Assembly (NCBI GenBank): GCA_029268325.1 | Contig: JAJUGC010000156.1 | Coordinates: forward strand, 1 to 5,845 | From: Gammaproteobacteria bacterium | Lineage (GTDB): Bacteria > Pseudomonadota > Gammaproteobacteria > Pseudomonadales > Oleiphilaceae | Direction: 5' to 3' | Length of the DNA stretch: 5,845 nucleotides | Shown: positions 5,737 to 5,845 of the stretch, one piece after another | Numbering within the stretch: the stretch's first letter is position 1 | Layout of the letters: every line of letters starts with the position of its first letter | The notes under the pieces: model-generated | What the model saw: only the letters and a program-made list of their open reading frames with translations | What the model was told of the DNA's origin: nothing | Database searches by the model: none | Position numbers and translations under genes: made by a program

Positions 5737-5845
5737 AATTATCAACACACCAGGGCGGCTCCCAATCTTGTGCTGCCACCCTTTCACCAACGAAGACTGG
5801 GGCTCCGCCTAATCCATGTAGCGGATATCTATTGTTTATTCAGGA
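5737..5845. other. Gap upstream of lpxD, possibly with the last codons of skp
   Basis: All three minus-strand frames entering from the right edge close quickly, at 5840-5842, 5836-5838 and 5829-5831, so no more than about five codons of an upstream gene can be present. In the usual gene order that gene would be skp (ompH); the frame reading Leu-Asn-Lys-Gln-stop (ending at 5829) is the most plausible tail, but this cannot be shown. CCGCC (5805-5809) and GGCGG (5754-5758) can pair as a weak interrupted stem. I see no convincing promoter, which fits transcription from further upstream. Confidence 0.4.

Noticed and set aside
5738..5763. Promoter-like TTGGGA-N16-GATAAT on the minus strand before lpxD
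   Set aside because: The -10 element nearly touches the lpxD ATG, so transcription would start inside the gene; it is probably a chance match.
5737..5790. Longer lpxD start at the TTG at 5790
   Set aside because: The 18 extra residues do not resemble LpxD N-termini, and the ATG at 5736 gives the usual family length.
5754..5809. Interrupted stem GGCGG...CCGCC upstream of lpxD as a riboregulator
   Set aside because: It has only 5 plus 3 base pairs, an internal mismatch and a loop of about 35 bases, which is too weak to claim without comparative data.
1..5845. CRISPR array, insertion sequence, tRNA or defence system
   Set aside because: There is no regularly spaced repeat, transposase, terminal inverted repeat pair or RNA gene, and nearly all bases are assigned to housekeeping genes.

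Overview
The window is an ordinary, gene-dense chromosomal stretch from a GC-rich gammaproteobacterium. The evidence is a MutS C-terminus with Escherichia/Pseudomonas-type motifs, an Azotobacter/Pseudomonas-type seven-iron ferredoxin placed directly after mutS, and the conserved Gram-negative block lpxD-fabZ-lpxA-lpxB-rnhB. The LpxD core resembles pseudomonad rather than enteric sequences. I cannot name the species.

Layout. Plus strand: the 3' end of mutS (1-706), an AT-rich 255-bp gap with a plausible promoter and several small repeats (707-961), fdxA (962-1285), and a strong intrinsic terminator (1303-1330). Minus strand, converging on that terminator: lpxD (5736-4702), fabZ (4690-4253), lpxA (4253-3480), lpxB (3476-2295), rnhB (2298-1678), and a small secreted DUF4124-type protein (1662-1363). 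The last 109 bases (5737-5845) are the gap upstream of lpxD. At most a few terminal codons of the preceding gene could lie there; that gene would be skp in the usual order.

How the genes work together. LpxA, LpxD and LpxB carry out the first, third and fifth steps of lipid A synthesis (acylation of UDP-GlcNAc, second acylation, disaccharide formation). FabZ makes the enoyl-ACP used for fatty acids from the same 3-hydroxyacyl-ACP pool that LpxA and LpxD consume, so the operon sits at the branch between phospholipid and lipid A. The minus-strand genes are packed tightly: 11-bp gap, 1-bp overlap, 3-bp gap, 4-bp overlap, 15-bp gap. This points to one transcript with translational coupling. RNase HII and MutS are genome-maintenance enzymes that happen to flank the region.

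I found no mobile element, CRISPR array, tRNA or rRNA, and no convincing new multi-gene system. The points most worth checking are the structured mutS-fdxA gap, the break in the usual rnhB-dnaE order with a DUF4124 gene in its place, and the acyl-chain ruler residues of LpxA and LpxD.
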